Assembly: GCA_900469955.1 (NCBI GenBank)
Contig: UBYX01000011.1
Coordinates: 16,890 to 80,889 of the forward strand
Length of the DNA stretch: 64,000 bases
Source of the DNA: Hyphomicrobiales bacterium
GTDB taxonomy: Bacteria; Pseudomonadota; Alphaproteobacteria; Rhizobiales; Rhizobiaceae
Reading direction: 5' to 3'
In this document: positions 20,590 to 29,913 of the stretch, piece by piece
How the letters are laid out: every line of letters begins with the position of its first letter
Numbering within the stretch: position 1 is the first letter of the stretch
Program-made: the position numbers and the translations under genes
The notes under the pieces: generated by a model
The model's database searches: none
Told to the model about the DNA's origin: nothing
Seen by the model: only the letters and a program-made list of their open reading frames with translations

Positions 20590-21942
20590 ATGAGCGCGAT
20601 GAACGAACCCGTTGTCAGCGCGGCTGAGCAGGAAATAGACAGGCTGATGGCCCTTCATCCGAAGGGTTTCGACCTTTCGCTTGACCGGATCACGCGGCTT
20701 CTGGAAGTTCTCGGCAATCCGCACAGGAAGTTGCCGCCGGTCATCCATGTGGCCGGCACCAACGGCAAGGGATCGGCCACGGCCTTTTGTCGTGCTTTGC
20801 TGGAGGCGGGGGGATATGCCACGCATGTTCACACCTCTCCGCATCTCGTAAATTGGCACGAGCGTTACCGGATCGGCGTCAAGGGCGGACGGGGTCGTCT
20901 CGTCGATGACGCCGTGCTCGCAGATGCGCTGCGTCGCATCGCGGCTGCCAATGATGGCCAGACGATTACCGTATTTGAGATTCTGACGGCGGCTACCTTT
21001 CTGCTGTTCTCGGAACAGCCAGCCGATGCCGTCGTCCTGGAAGTCGGCCTTGGCGGCCGCTTCGACGCGACCAATGTCATTTCCGATCCCGCCGTTTCCG
21101 TCATCATGCCGATCTCGCTGGATCATCAGGCCTATCTCGGCGACCGCGTGGAACTGATCGCAGCGGAAAAGGCCGGGATCATGAAGCGGGGGCGCCCGGT
21201 CGTCATAGGACACCAGGAATTCGACGCGGCCCATGACGCGTTGATTTCCACAGCCGAGCGGCTGGGCTGTCCGGTGGCGGTCTACGGCCAGGATTATTCC
21301 GCCCACGAGGAATTTGGCCGTCTGATCTATCAGGACGAATTTGGTCTAGCGGATCTCCCGCTGCCGAAACTGCCCGGACGGCACCAGTATGCCAATGCCG
21401 CGGCCGCGATCCGGGCCGTCAAGGCCGCAGGCTTCACGGTTACCGAAGCCATGATGGAAAAGGCAATGGCGACGGTCGAGTGGCCGGCGCGGCTTCAGCG
21501 GATCACGGAAGGCAAGCTTCTGGCCTGTGCGCCGGAAGGTGCGGAAATTTGGCTGGACGGTGGACACAATCCGGGCGCCGGAGAGGTGATTGCCGAAGCC
21601 ATGGCTGCCTTTGAGGAGCGCCAGTCTCGGCCGCTTTATATCATTGCCGGCATGATCAACACGAAGGATCCAATCGGCTATTTCCGGGCATTTGCAGACA
21701 TTGCCGAACATGTCTTCACTGTCCGCATCAGAGGCAGCGAATCTGCTCTCGATCCGGTGGTTCTGGCGCATGCCGCCTTCGACGCAGGGCTGGTCGCCGA
21801 ACCGGCTGGCTCGACGGAGGAAGCTTTGCGGGAAATTACGGAAAGGCAGCTGCCGGACAGTCCACCGCCCCGTATTCTGATCGGCGGATCGCTTTATTTC
21901 GCCGGCAATGTGCTTGCCGACAATGGCACGCCGCCAAAATAA
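20590..21942 (+). CDS. folC: Folylpolyglutamate / dihydrofolate synthase
   Basis: Adds glutamate to dihydropteroate and folates. 450 residues. ATP-binding GTNGKGS is at 56-62, SPHLVNWHERYRI near 93-105, and a central LEVGLGGRFDATN block follows. Mur-ligase-type C-terminal domain with LDGGHNPGA. The ATG at 20590 has a GGCGGG-like site just before it. The accD-folC pairing is common across proteobacteria. Ended by the terminator at 21969-21999. Confidence 0.94.
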   Translation: MSAMNEPVVSAAEQEIDRLMALHPKGFDLSLDRITRLLEVLGNPHRKLPPVIHVAGTNGKGSATAFCRALLEAGGYATHVHTSPHLVNWHERYRIGVKGGRGRLVDDAVLADALRRIAAANDGQTITVFEILTAATFLLFSEQPADAVVLEVGLGGRFDATNVISDPAVSVIMPISLDHQAYLGDRVELIAAEKAGIMKRGRPVVIGHQEFDAAHDALISTAERLGCPVAVYGQDYSAHEEFGRLIYQDEFGLADLPLPKLPGRHQYANAAAAIRAVKAAGFTVTEAMMEKAMATVEWPARLQRITEGKLLACAPEGAEIWLDGGHNPGAGEVIAEAMAAFEERQSRPLYIIAGMINTKDPIGYFRAFADIAEHVFTVRIRGSESALDPVVLAHAAFDAGLVAEPAGSTEEALREITERQLPDSPPPRILIGGSLYFAGNVLADNGTPPK

Positions 21943-21968
21943 GCAACCTCAAGGTTGCAAAACAGCAA

Positions 21969-21999
21969 AAAGCCCGGCTGCAGGGGACAACCGGGCTTT
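21969..21999. terminator. Intrinsic terminator between folC and trxA
   Basis: Arms AAAGCCCGG (21969-21977) and CCGGGCTTT (21991-21999), 13-base loop. A-run before and T-rich after, so it can serve both convergent genes. Confidence 0.82.
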
Positions 22000-22024
22000 C
22001 TCGAGGTCATGCTACACAAAAAGC

Positions 22025-22345
22025 TTAAGCGGCGCTGGAAATCCAGGCTGAAAGGGCAGTCTTCGGAGCTGCGCCAACCTTGATGTCAGCCACTTCGCCG
22101 TCCTTGAACATCGCGAGCGTCGGGATCGAGCGTACGCCGAACTGGGCTGCCAGTTCCGGGTTCTCGTCGATGTTCAGCTTGGCGACCTTCACCTTGCCTG
22201 CCAGCTCGGTGGCAATTTCTTCGAGGCTCGGAGCGATCATTTTGCAGGGGCCGCACCATTCAGCCCAGAAGTCCACGACCACCGGCTCGGCCGAGTTCAG
22301 GACTTCGGACTGGAAATTGCTGTTATCGACTTTCACGGTAGCCAT
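22025..22345 (-). CDS. trxA: Thioredoxin
   Basis: 106-residue cytosolic disulfide reductant. The active site WCGPC has cysteines at 31 and 34. The cis-proline segment [12 protein letters not shown] is present. The ATG at 22345 has AAGGAG 7 bases upstream and is preferred to a GTG five codons earlier. Downstream of addA on the same strand, 72 bp away, so it may be part of the addBA transcript or have its own promoter. Confidence 0.97.
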   Translation of the reverse strand: MATVKVDNSNFQSEVLNSAEPVVVDFWAEWCGPCKMIAPSLEEIATELAGKVKVAKLNIDENPELAAQFGVRSIPTLAMFKDGEVADIKVGAAPKTALSAWISSAA

Positions 22346-22417
22346 AGGGCTCTCCTTCACGATTCTCTGTTGGTGTAAATGTGAGACGGGCGCTCAAAGT
22401 TTTCAATGGCCGTGATC

Positions 22418-25400
22418 TCACTTTGTTTTGAGTTCTGCAAGCGAGCGTGACAGGAGTTCCGGCGGCAGCGTGACGACGGCGGCTGTTTCGGTATAAACAA
22501 GGACGCAGTCGAAGTCTTTTGCCGGATACAGCGGCTTCAGGATCTCTCGATAAATTGCAAGCTGGGCGCGATGGACAAATGGCACGTCTTCAGGCGTCTT
22601 TGGCGGCACGCGATTCGTCTTGTAGTCGAGAACAATCACCCGATCTTCCGTCACGACGAGCCGGTCTATGCGCCCGGAAATGGCATAGTCTTTTCCCTCC
22701 AGGGCAAGCGTTCCCATGATGGAAACCTCCGCCTGGCTCCTTTCAGAAAAGATTGGCCGGAGTTCAACATGTGAAAGCACCGACATGACGCAGGCGACGA
22801 GACTTTCCCGCTCCGCCGGCGGCCACAAGCGAGCAGCCCGCTCCACGTAGCGCCAGGCGGCAGCCTCCCGCTCCGCTTCGGCAAACTCCGTCAGCATCTG
22901 CAGCATGCGGTGCACGAGCCGACCCTTCTGCAACGCGAGCCCCGCACTTTTTCCTTCGCCGAAGAGCGGTGAGGTGACGATCAGATCGTCGGCGTCGTCA
23001 TCGATCATGGCGCCGGCGCCCGACGGGCTCAACGGACGTGGCAAGAGCTTCTGCGGCGGCAGCGCCCGAGAGAGCGCGGCGGGAAGGGGCTGTTTCTCTG
23101 CTGATGTGGGAACCTTGGCTTGCGCTTTCTCCGCTTTGACGGAGGCTCGTGGCAGCCGCCAATGAAAGCCGCCCCATTCGCCGTCCGCACCGGAGAATTG
23201 CACCGGTTTGCAATGGTCCTCGTGGGCTGCGAGCGCCCTGGAAATCATGGTTTGCCACGTCTCCGGGTTATCGATCTTGCCGCGATAGCCGCAAACGATC
23301 AGCCGGTCTGCCGCGCGGGTCATGCCGACATACAGAAGCCGGCGGTACTCTTCCTCGGTCGACCGTCTTATCCGCTCGTCGTCGGCGGCCGTGAGTGCGT
23401 TGCTGAGCGTCTTGCCGGGAACCCAGGCCGGCACTTCCTCGTCGGCAATCCGCAACAATCTGAACTTCGGCACATGGGAGGAAATGAAAGCTTTGGAACC
23501 GCTGTCCACGAGAAAGACGACCGGCGCTTCGAGCCCCTTGGAGGCATGCACGGTCATGATCCTGACTTCGTTTCGCCCGCCGTCCTGCTCGCGTTTCACC
23601 TCGGGAGATTCCAGCTCCAGCGTAGAAATGAGAGCCTGCAGCCCAGGCAGGCCGCTGGTTTCGTGGTCGAGGGCGAAGGTGAGAAACTCATCGAGGATGT
23701 CGCCGGCTTCGGTGCCGAGCCGGCCAAGGAATTTGCGCCGGCCGCCATATTGGCCGAGAATCCGCGCAAACAGATCGTGCGGGCTGACTTGCCGCGAAAG
23801 AGCCAGGAGATGCCGAAGCCGGTCCGCCGCATCACGGAACCGCAAGGGCTGTTCCTCCGCCAGCCGGTTGAGTTGTGTCCAGGCGCTGGTATTTGCCGGC
23901 CGGAGCGCCGCAACCTCGAAGACATCCTCTTCCGAAAGATTGAAGAGTGGACTTTTCAGGAGAGCGGCGAGCGAAAGATCATCCTGAGGAAGGAGCAGGA
24001 AACGGCCGAGCGCCAGCAGGTCTTGCACCGCGATATGGCTGGTCAACCGCAGCCGGTCCGCACCGGCGACAGGAATGTTGTCGCGCCGCTTCAACGCCCG
24101 GGTGAGCGCATTGACGAAGGCGTCGCGCTTGCGGACCAGCACAAGGATATCGCCCGGCTCGATCGGCCGCTCGACGCCTTTTTCAATGACGCTTTCCTGG
24201 CCGATCATTTCGCTGATCCGGTTGGCGATCCTGCTTGCGAGAATGGCCGATGGGGCTTTGTCGGGCGTGGAGTCGAAAGGTGCCGTCCAATCCTCTTCCT
24301 GCTCGGAAGCTTCCGGTACCACGACGTCCCAGAGGTCCACGGCACCGGGGTGACCGATCCGGTTGGAGCGGTGCTGCACCTGCTCGCCGAGCGCGCTGAG
24401 GCCCCTCGAATTCTCTTCCAGCGAAAACACCTGATCGACAGCGGCCAGCACGTCGGCGGTGGAGCGGAAGGAAAGGGGAAGCCGCACCGGGTGGAAAGGC
24501 TGGCCGCTCGCCCTCACACGCCGTTCGGTTTCGCTGCGCTCCTCGGCAAAGCGTTCCGGCCGAGCCCCCTGGAAAGAATAGATCGACTGCTTCTCGTCCC
24601 CGACGGCGAAGATCGTGCGCCGGGCCATCCGAGCACTGACGCCGGAATAGAAGTCTTCGGCAAGCGATTTGATGACCGTCCACTGAATGGGGCTGGTGTC
24701 CTGCGCTTCGTCCACAAGGATGTGGTCGATGCCCTGATCGAGCTTGTAGTGCACCCAGGCGCCGACGCCGTCGCGGGTGAGGAGGTCGGCAGTGCGAGCA
24801 ATCAGATCTTCGAAGTCGAGCAGGCTGCGCCGCTTCTTGAGATCCTCATAGTCTTCGTTGAGCCGTCGGGCGAGCGTCAACGCCGCCTTGGTTGCTGCGA
24901 ACATTCGGATGAGCCGCAGCCGGTCACGGCAGGCGACGACATGCATCCGGGCGGCCTCGATTGCCTGGGCGAGTTCCGGCGCGGTGGTGACCATCGCTTT
25001 GGCGACCAGCGAGCTATCCGCCTTCGGCTTACCTTCGCGCGTCAGAAAAATCTGATCGAGATGCTGAGCCCGCTTGAAGACGTCAGGCTCTTTCTGGACC
25101 ATCCGAAGCCCGTAGGCGACTTCGGTTACCTTCTGGCCACCCTTCTGGTCGACCAGGGCCAGATAGAGGTCAAGCGTCAGGCCCGAAAGGCCGGGAAGCG
25201 GCCAATAGCCGGCTGCGATGCTCTCTTCGGTATGGGCCGGCTGAAGCCCGAAGGCCCGTTTCAATTCGACGCCGACGCCACCGTGGCGCTCCGCCCGCGC
25301 GACGAAACGACGGATCGCGGTGCGGTTCGAAATGATGTCGGAAAGCAGGGTCTCCAGGCCGAATTCGTCACCGAGATCGAGGACATGCGCGAAGGCTCCT

Positions 25401-25960
25401 GCCAGTTCCGGATCCTCCTCGGCGGACGTGGCGGTCAGCAGGGAACGGCGGGCTTCCGCCAGCAGTGCGGATGCCGCGCGATCATCGAGAACGGAAAAGT
25501 GGCCGGCAACATTGGCTTCAAGCGGGAATTGGTGGAGCAGCGCCTCGCAAAAGGCATGGATCGTCTGGATCTTCAGGCCGCCCGGCGTTTCCAGGGCCTT
25601 GGCGAACAGCCGCCGTGCCTCGGCAATTTTAAATGAATCCGGCTCCTGACCTTCGATGGCGGCGATTCTTTTCCGCAATTCTTCGTCCGAGAGCACCGTC
25701 CACTCGGACAATCGCTGAAAGACGCGGTTCGACATTTCCGATGCCGCAGCCTTGGTATAGGTGAGGCAGAGGATGGAGGAGGGCCGGCAGCCCGCAAGCA
25801 GAAGCCGGATGACGCGCTGGGTCAGAACATGGGTCTTGCCGGATCCGGCATTGGCCGATACCCAAGCGGAACTGACCGGATCGGAAGCCAGCGACTGCTG
25901 CACTGTCGTCCAGTCGATCCACTGGAGCGGATCGTCGTCTTCGGGAAGATGATCATTCAT
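22418..25960 (-). CDS. addA: Double-strand-break repair helicase-nuclease AddA
   Basis: UvrD-like helicase with a C-terminal RecB-type nuclease; with AddB it resects double-strand ends and loads RecA. 1180 residues from the preferred start. Walker A ANAGSGKT is at 36-43, the DEAQDTSPIQW helicase motif and GDEKQSIYSFQGA are mid-protein, and MTVHASKGLEAPVVFLV is later. The last 80 residues carry GRIDRLV and VLDYKTNR, the nuclease core. The ATG at 25960 overlaps addB by 8 bases; another ATG at 25984 is in frame, but the GGGGAGG lies between them. The long open frame antisense to it is a shadow. Confidence 0.96.
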   Translation of the reverse strand: MNDHLPEDDDPLQWIDWTTVQQSLASDPVSSAWVSANAGSGKTHVLTQRVIRLLLAGCRPSSILCLTYTKAAASEMSNRVFQRLSEWTVLSDEELRKRIAAIEGQEPDSFKIAEARRLFAKALETPGGLKIQTIHAFCEALLHQFPLEANVAGHFSVLDDRAASALLAEARRSLLTATSAEEDPELAGAFAHVLDLGDEFGLETLLSDIISNRTAIRRFVARAERHGGVGVELKRAFGLQPAHTEESIAAGYWPLPGLSGLTLDLYLALVDQKGGQKVTEVAYGLRMVQKEPDVFKRAQHLDQIFLTREGKPKADSSLVAKAMVTTAPELAQAIEAARMHVVACRDRLRLIRMFAATKAALTLARRLNEDYEDLKKRRSLLDFEDLIARTADLLTRDGVGAWVHYKLDQGIDHILVDEAQDTSPIQWTVIKSLAEDFYSGVSARMARRTIFAVGDEKQSIYSFQGARPERFAEERSETERRVRASGQPFHPVRLPLSFRSTADVLAAVDQVFSLEENSRGLSALGEQVQHRSNRIGHPGAVDLWDVVVPEASEQEEDWTAPFDSTPDKAPSAILASRIANRISEMIGQESVIEKGVERPIEPGDILVLVRKRDAFVNALTRALKRRDNIPVAGADRLRLTSHIAVQDLLALGRFLLLPQDDLSLAALLKSPLFNLSEEDVFEVAALRPANTSAWTQLNRLAEEQPLRFRDAADRLRHLLALSRQVSPHDLFARILGQYGGRRKFLGRLGTEAGDILDEFLTFALDHETSGLPGLQALISTLELESPEVKREQDGGRNEVRIMTVHASKGLEAPVVFLVDSGSKAFISSHVPKFRLLRIADEEVPAWVPGKTLSNALTAADDERIRRSTEEEYRRLLYVGMTRAADRLIVCGYRGKIDNPETWQTMISRALAAHEDHCKPVQFSGADGEWGGFHWRLPRASVKAEKAQAKVPTSAEKQPLPAALSRALPPQKLLPRPLSPSGAGAMIDDDADDLIVTSPLFGEGKSAGLALQKGRLVHRMLQMLTEFAEAEREAAAWRYVERAARLWPPAERESLVACVMSVLSHVELRPIFSERSQAEVSIMGTLALEGKDYAISGRIDRLVVTEDRVIVLDYKTNRVPPKTPEDVPFVHRAQLAIYREILKPLYPAKDFDCVLVYTETAAVVTLPPELLSRSLAELKTK

Positions 25961-28900
25961 CCGTTTCGGCCTCCCCGTCGTCATCCGCGGTGGACCATTC
26001 CGCCACGCGAGCGAGGTGATCGTACTCGCCCCCGAAATCGCCTTGCATGAAGGGGATCAGCCGCGATGCGAAGCCGGCTTGGCCCGTGCGCAGTGCAATG
26101 ACGAAACGGGTGAGCTGTTCAAGGGATTCCTGTGCGAGATCCAGGGCCGATTTCGGTTGGCGCCGCGCCGTTGCGTTTGCATCTTCGTTATTGACCTTTT
26201 CCGGCTTGAACCGGTCTCCCGGACGCAAGCGGACATAGATGAGGTCGCTTGGCTGCAGCGGCCCCACGTCGCGGAACGCCCCCGCCGTCAGAGCGGCGGC
26301 CTCGAGCGCCAACTGCGGATCGAGCAAGGCCCGTGCCTGCGAGACGGAGGGATTGAGACCGGTCTTGTAGTCGATCAGATCCGCCTGGCCGGAACCCTTG
26401 ATATCGATTCGGTCGGCAATGCCGGTAACGCGAATGCCAGCGCGTTCCAGTTCCCAACCGGCAGCGGCTTCCGTCAAGGTTTTGCGAATGTCTGGAGCCC
26501 GTTCGATCTCCCAATCAAGGAACGCACGGGCGACTTGCCGGAAACGCGGCCGCCAGACCTGATCGATATGCGGCGGCAATTGGGTGGCGTCGAAAAGCTC
26601 CTCGGTAATCCGCCGCATGGCCTCTCTTGCCGCCGGCGATCCGGGTTTATGGCCTTCGCGGGTGTAGTGATCAATGATGGCGTGATAGAGCGTGCCGCGT
26701 TCCGAGGCGCCTGGATCCTGATTGAAGGGTGCGAGCGGATCGAGTTGCAGAACGCGTCGGGCGTAGATGGAATAGGGGTCGCGGCGCAGCCGCCCCACTT
26801 CGCTGAAGGAGTATTTCGTCGGCTGCAATTCGGCTGGCGGTTTCGGGGAAGGGCGCTTGGTTTGCTCCTGTCTTTCGCCGGCATCAATCGCTGAGGCCCA
26901 GTCGCGATACTGCTGGCCGCGGCGCCTCAGGTCGTCAGCAAGGGATTTGCCGCCGAGCGCGAGCAGCCTCTGCAGCCAGCGCGAGGCCACGGTCGGCGTA
27001 GATCCCTGCCGCAACGAACGCGACAGGATGAGGTGGCGGGTCCCGCAGGCCATTTCGAAGTCATGAGCCAGCTGGCCTATACGCCGCTCCGGCGGCTCAA
27101 GGCCCATATCCGTCTTCATCGTGCGGGAAAGGAAGGGATTGTTCACAGTCTGACCGGGCCAAGACCCTTCGTTCAGCCCGCCGAGGATCATCGTGTCGAC
27201 GCTCTGCAGGCGTGCTTCCAGCGTGCCGAAAATGAAGACCCGCGGATGGCTGAGAGAGCGCGGCTTTACCGCCTCGCCTGTGGTCAGCGCCATCACGATA
27301 TCGATCCATTGCGGTCCGTCGGCCTCCATCTGGCCGTCCGTCTCGATGACCTCCGCGAGGAGGCCGGCGAGCCGCTCGCCCGCCTCCCCGGACCAGAGGC
27401 CGGCGAGATTTCCGTTTTCACAGACGCAGATTGCTTCCAGTGCCCGGCCGGTTCGCGCCGCCCAGTCGGAAAGGGTAAGCCTGCCCGTCAGTCCGCGGCC
27501 GTCTGGACGCCGCCGAAGCAGCGCGCCGGCAAGCGGTTCGACCGCTCTGGATAACCGCTTGGCCAGATCGCGAGCCTTATCCGCCGCTTCCGGCGCCAAC
27601 GAGAGCCGCCAACGGGGCGGATGCCTGTCATCCAGCTGATCGGCGAGCTGCTTTTCAAGCAGCGGCTCCAGGGCGGATATATCCATGTCGCCGACACCGC
27701 CGCGTAGCGCCAGGACTTCCAGGGCTTCGACGGCCGGGGACAGGTCGCCCGACGGAAGGCCGAGGCGCAGGAGGGGGTGCTTCAGAAGTCCCACGATGGC
27801 AACGGGATCTCCCGGCCGCAGCGTCGCTTCCAGCAGAAGTTGGGTGATCGTACCTTGTGGCGTGCCGGAAAGGGGCGAGCCGGCTGAATCGTCTGCGATG
27901 ACACCGAAGCGGGCGAGTTCTGCAGTCACCCGGCGGGCAAGCATCCGGTCAGGCGTGATCAGCGCCGCCTGGCTCTCTCCGCCGTTTCTGCCGGGCTCCT
28001 CAAGCGCCAGACGCAGCGCAATCGCAATTGCGACGGCTTCTTCCCGTTCGTTGGCAGCCTCGATGAGGGATACTTCGGCAAACGCCTGCCCGAGCCGGTG
28101 AGGGTCGGCCGTCTCCCTCCAGTTATTCCAGCGATCGGTTGCCTTTGCGGGGACGAGTGCCTGGGAAATCGAGGTTGCCCTGAACAGCAGTTCGTCCGGC
28201 ACCTCTCCGAGGAGACGGACATCGTCGCGGGAGACACCGAGCTTCCGCAGAAGCCGCCATAGGCCGAATTGCGGATGGCTGCGGCTGGCGGGCTCCGACA
28301 GGCCCTCGACGGCGTGTTCGCCGATCATTGCCCATTGATCCGCCGGCATGGAAAGATCGAGACCGGGCAGGACGACGGTTCCGTTCGGCAGTCCGGAAAT
28401 GGCTGCGATCAGATCGGCTGCGGCTGGTACCGAACCTGTGGAGCCTGCCACGATCACTGGCCCTTTGTGCTCGCGTGCCGCAATTCTTTGAGCCTCGCCG
28501 CGCAGGATTGCCGCCTGATGCCTTGCCGGCGAAGAACGTTTTAGCTCCTCCAGCCGTGCCGGCCAGAAGGCGCTGGCGATCGATAGAAACTCGGCGGTCA
28601 GCTGCCACCAGAGCGCATGTTCGCCCGTTCTGAGTTTTTTCAGATCTTTCCAGTCGCGCTCTTCCGTTTCGACCGCAGTGATGAGTTCGGAAAGTGCGCG
28701 GGCAAGCCAGATCGCGTCGGCGGGGCTTGCAGGTGCGACAAGGGGTGATTCCGAATGGATGTCCAGCACGACTTTCGGAAGCTGGTTGCGCCAGGCAAGG
28801 ATCAGCCGTCCGAGCTCCAGGAGCCGCGCCGTGCCGCCGATCGGCAGAGCGAGATCCATCTCCTCCGGTGCGACGAGGTCGAAATAGCCGCTGTCGTCGT

Positions 28901-29153
28901 CCGTTTCCCCCAGGGGACGGATGATCGGCAGGATCGTTGAGCGGCCGCCGAGAAGATCGACGAATTCCGAGCGTAGCACGCGGGCGGAACGCCTCGTCGG
29001 CACGAAGATCGTCACATTGGCGAGCGAAAGCGGATCGGAAGGATCGTAACGGAACGCCTCGTCGAGGCGTCCTTCACAAAGCGCGCTCGCCAGCGTCCTC
29101 AGAAACGGCGCGCCCGGGGGGATCGAAAACACCCGTTTCTGCCGCATAACCAC
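25953..29153 (-). CDS. addB: Double-strand-break repair protein AddB
   Basis: Partner of AddA. 1066 residues of the alphaproteobacterial AddB type. The N-terminal FVPTRRSARVLR block is present, but no classical Walker A is visible at the N-terminus. The C-terminal nuclease core has GIADRID then DLIDYKTG. I see no four-cysteine set around the nuclease domain like the Fe-S cluster of Bacillus AddB. The GTG at 29153 is favoured by GGAGG 8 bases upstream; ATG at 29147 is the alternative. It starts 3 bases after the murU stop and overlaps addA. Confidence 0.94.
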   Translation of the reverse strand: MVMRQKRVFSIPPGAPFLRTLASALCEGRLDEAFRYDPSDPLSLANVTIFVPTRRSARVLRSEFVDLLGGRSTILPIIRPLGETDDDSGYFDLVAPEEMDLALPIGGTARLLELGRLILAWRNQLPKVVLDIHSESPLVAPASPADAIWLARALSELITAVETEERDWKDLKKLRTGEHALWWQLTAEFLSIASAFWPARLEELKRSSPARHQAAILRGEAQRIAAREHKGPVIVAGSTGSVPAAADLIAAISGLPNGTVVLPGLDLSMPADQWAMIGEHAVEGLSEPASRSHPQFGLWRLLRKLGVSRDDVRLLGEVPDELLFRATSISQALVPAKATDRWNNWRETADPHRLGQAFAEVSLIEAANEREEAVAIAIALRLALEEPGRNGGESQAALITPDRMLARRVTAELARFGVIADDSAGSPLSGTPQGTITQLLLEATLRPGDPVAIVGLLKHPLLRLGLPSGDLSPAVEALEVLALRGGVGDMDISALEPLLEKQLADQLDDRHPPRWRLSLAPEAADKARDLAKRLSRAVEPLAGALLRRRPDGRGLTGRLTLSDWAARTGRALEAICVCENGNLAGLWSGEAGERLAGLLAEVIETDGQMEADGPQWIDIVMALTTGEAVKPRSLSHPRVFIFGTLEARLQSVDTMILGGLNEGSWPGQTVNNPFLSRTMKTDMGLEPPERRIGQLAHDFEMACGTRHLILSRSLRQGSTPTVASRWLQRLLALGGKSLADDLRRRGQQYRDWASAIDAGERQEQTKRPSPKPPAELQPTKYSFSEVGRLRRDPYSIYARRVLQLDPLAPFNQDPGASERGTLYHAIIDHYTREGHKPGSPAAREAMRRITEELFDATQLPPHIDQVWRPRFRQVARAFLDWEIERAPDIRKTLTEAAAGWELERAGIRVTGIADRIDIKGSGQADLIDYKTGLNPSVSQARALLDPQLALEAAALTAGAFRDVGPLQPSDLIYVRLRPGDRFKPEKVNNEDANATARRQPKSALDLAQESLEQLTRFVIALRTGQAGFASRLIPFMQGDFGGEYDHLARVAEWSTADDDGEAETDE

Positions 29154-29156
29154 GGC

Positions 29157-29891
29157 TCAGGCCTCCACGGAGTGACGGGCAATGACCGCTTCGGCGGCAG
29201 GCAGGGCTTCCGGTGTGCCGACGGTAATCCATTCTCCGTCCATCATCAGGCCGAACAGGCGGCCCCTTTCGATCGCTCGGTCGAAATAGATGTTGAGGTT
29301 GAAGGCATCCGCCGGCGCCTCGTCGAGGAGCGAGGAATGCATGACAATCGCGCCCGCATAAACGACCGGGTTATCGCCGCCGTCGGCATAGCGGGAGAGG
29401 CGCCCGTTGGGGGCGAGTTGAAAATCCTTCTTGCCGTTGTGGCCCGTGGTTCGTTCGAGCGGGACGCAGAGGAGCGCCAGATCCATGGTGTCCGGATCGA
29501 AGAATTCGGCAAGGCGCTGGAGGTTGGTTTTTGCCCCTGGTTTTTCGCCGATCCAGAAAAGATCGGCATTCATGACGTATAGGAGGCCCGGATCGAGCAG
29601 TTTGAGCCCTTTCGCGAGACCTCCGCCGGAATTCATCAATTCATCACGTTCATCAGAGATCAGGATCTCGAGGCGTGGATAAGCCTGAAGATGGGCCTCC
29701 ATCATGCCGGCAAAATGATGGACGTTGACGGCCGCGCGCGCGACGCCGGCATTCGCCAGCGCGTCGAGCGCATAATCGATCATCGGCTTGCCGGAGATCT
29801 GCACCAGCGGCTTCGGCATCGTATCGGTGATGGGCCGCAGACGGGTGCCGAGGCCCGCGGCAAGCACCATGGCCTGTTGGATGATGGTCAT
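29157..29891 (-). CDS. murU: Nucleotidyltransferase, probable MurNAc-1-phosphate uridylyltransferase
   Basis: 244 residues. NTP-transferase fold: AAGLGTRLRP (11-20) and Lys27 in PKPLV bind the nucleotide, and MNADLFW carries the metal aspartate. GlmU/RfbA-like sequences without an acyltransferase domain fit MurU, which makes UDP-MurNAc from MurNAc-1-phosphate. The assignment rests mainly on the adjacent AmgK-type kinase (22 bp upstream in the same operon), the pair defined in Pseudomonas cell-wall recycling. A mannose-1-phosphate guanylyltransferase label is the usual alternative. Confidence 0.82.
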   Translation of the reverse strand: MTIIQQAMVLAAGLGTRLRPITDTMPKPLVQISGKPMIDYALDALANAGVARAAVNVHHFAGMMEAHLQAYPRLEILISDERDELMNSGGGLAKGLKLLDPGLLYVMNADLFWIGEKPGAKTNLQRLAEFFDPDTMDLALLCVPLERTTGHNGKKDFQLAPNGRLSRYADGGDNPVVYAGAIVMHSSLLDEAPADAFNLNIYFDRAIERGRLFGLMMDGEWITVGTPEALPAAEAVIARHSVEA

Positions 29892-29913
29892 GCCTGCTGT
29901 TTTAGAGCCCCGG

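Noticed and set aside
23120..25636. 838-codon plus-strand frame
   Set aside because: It is fully antisense to addA, whose helicase and nuclease motifs are clear; long antisense frames are common in GC-rich genes.
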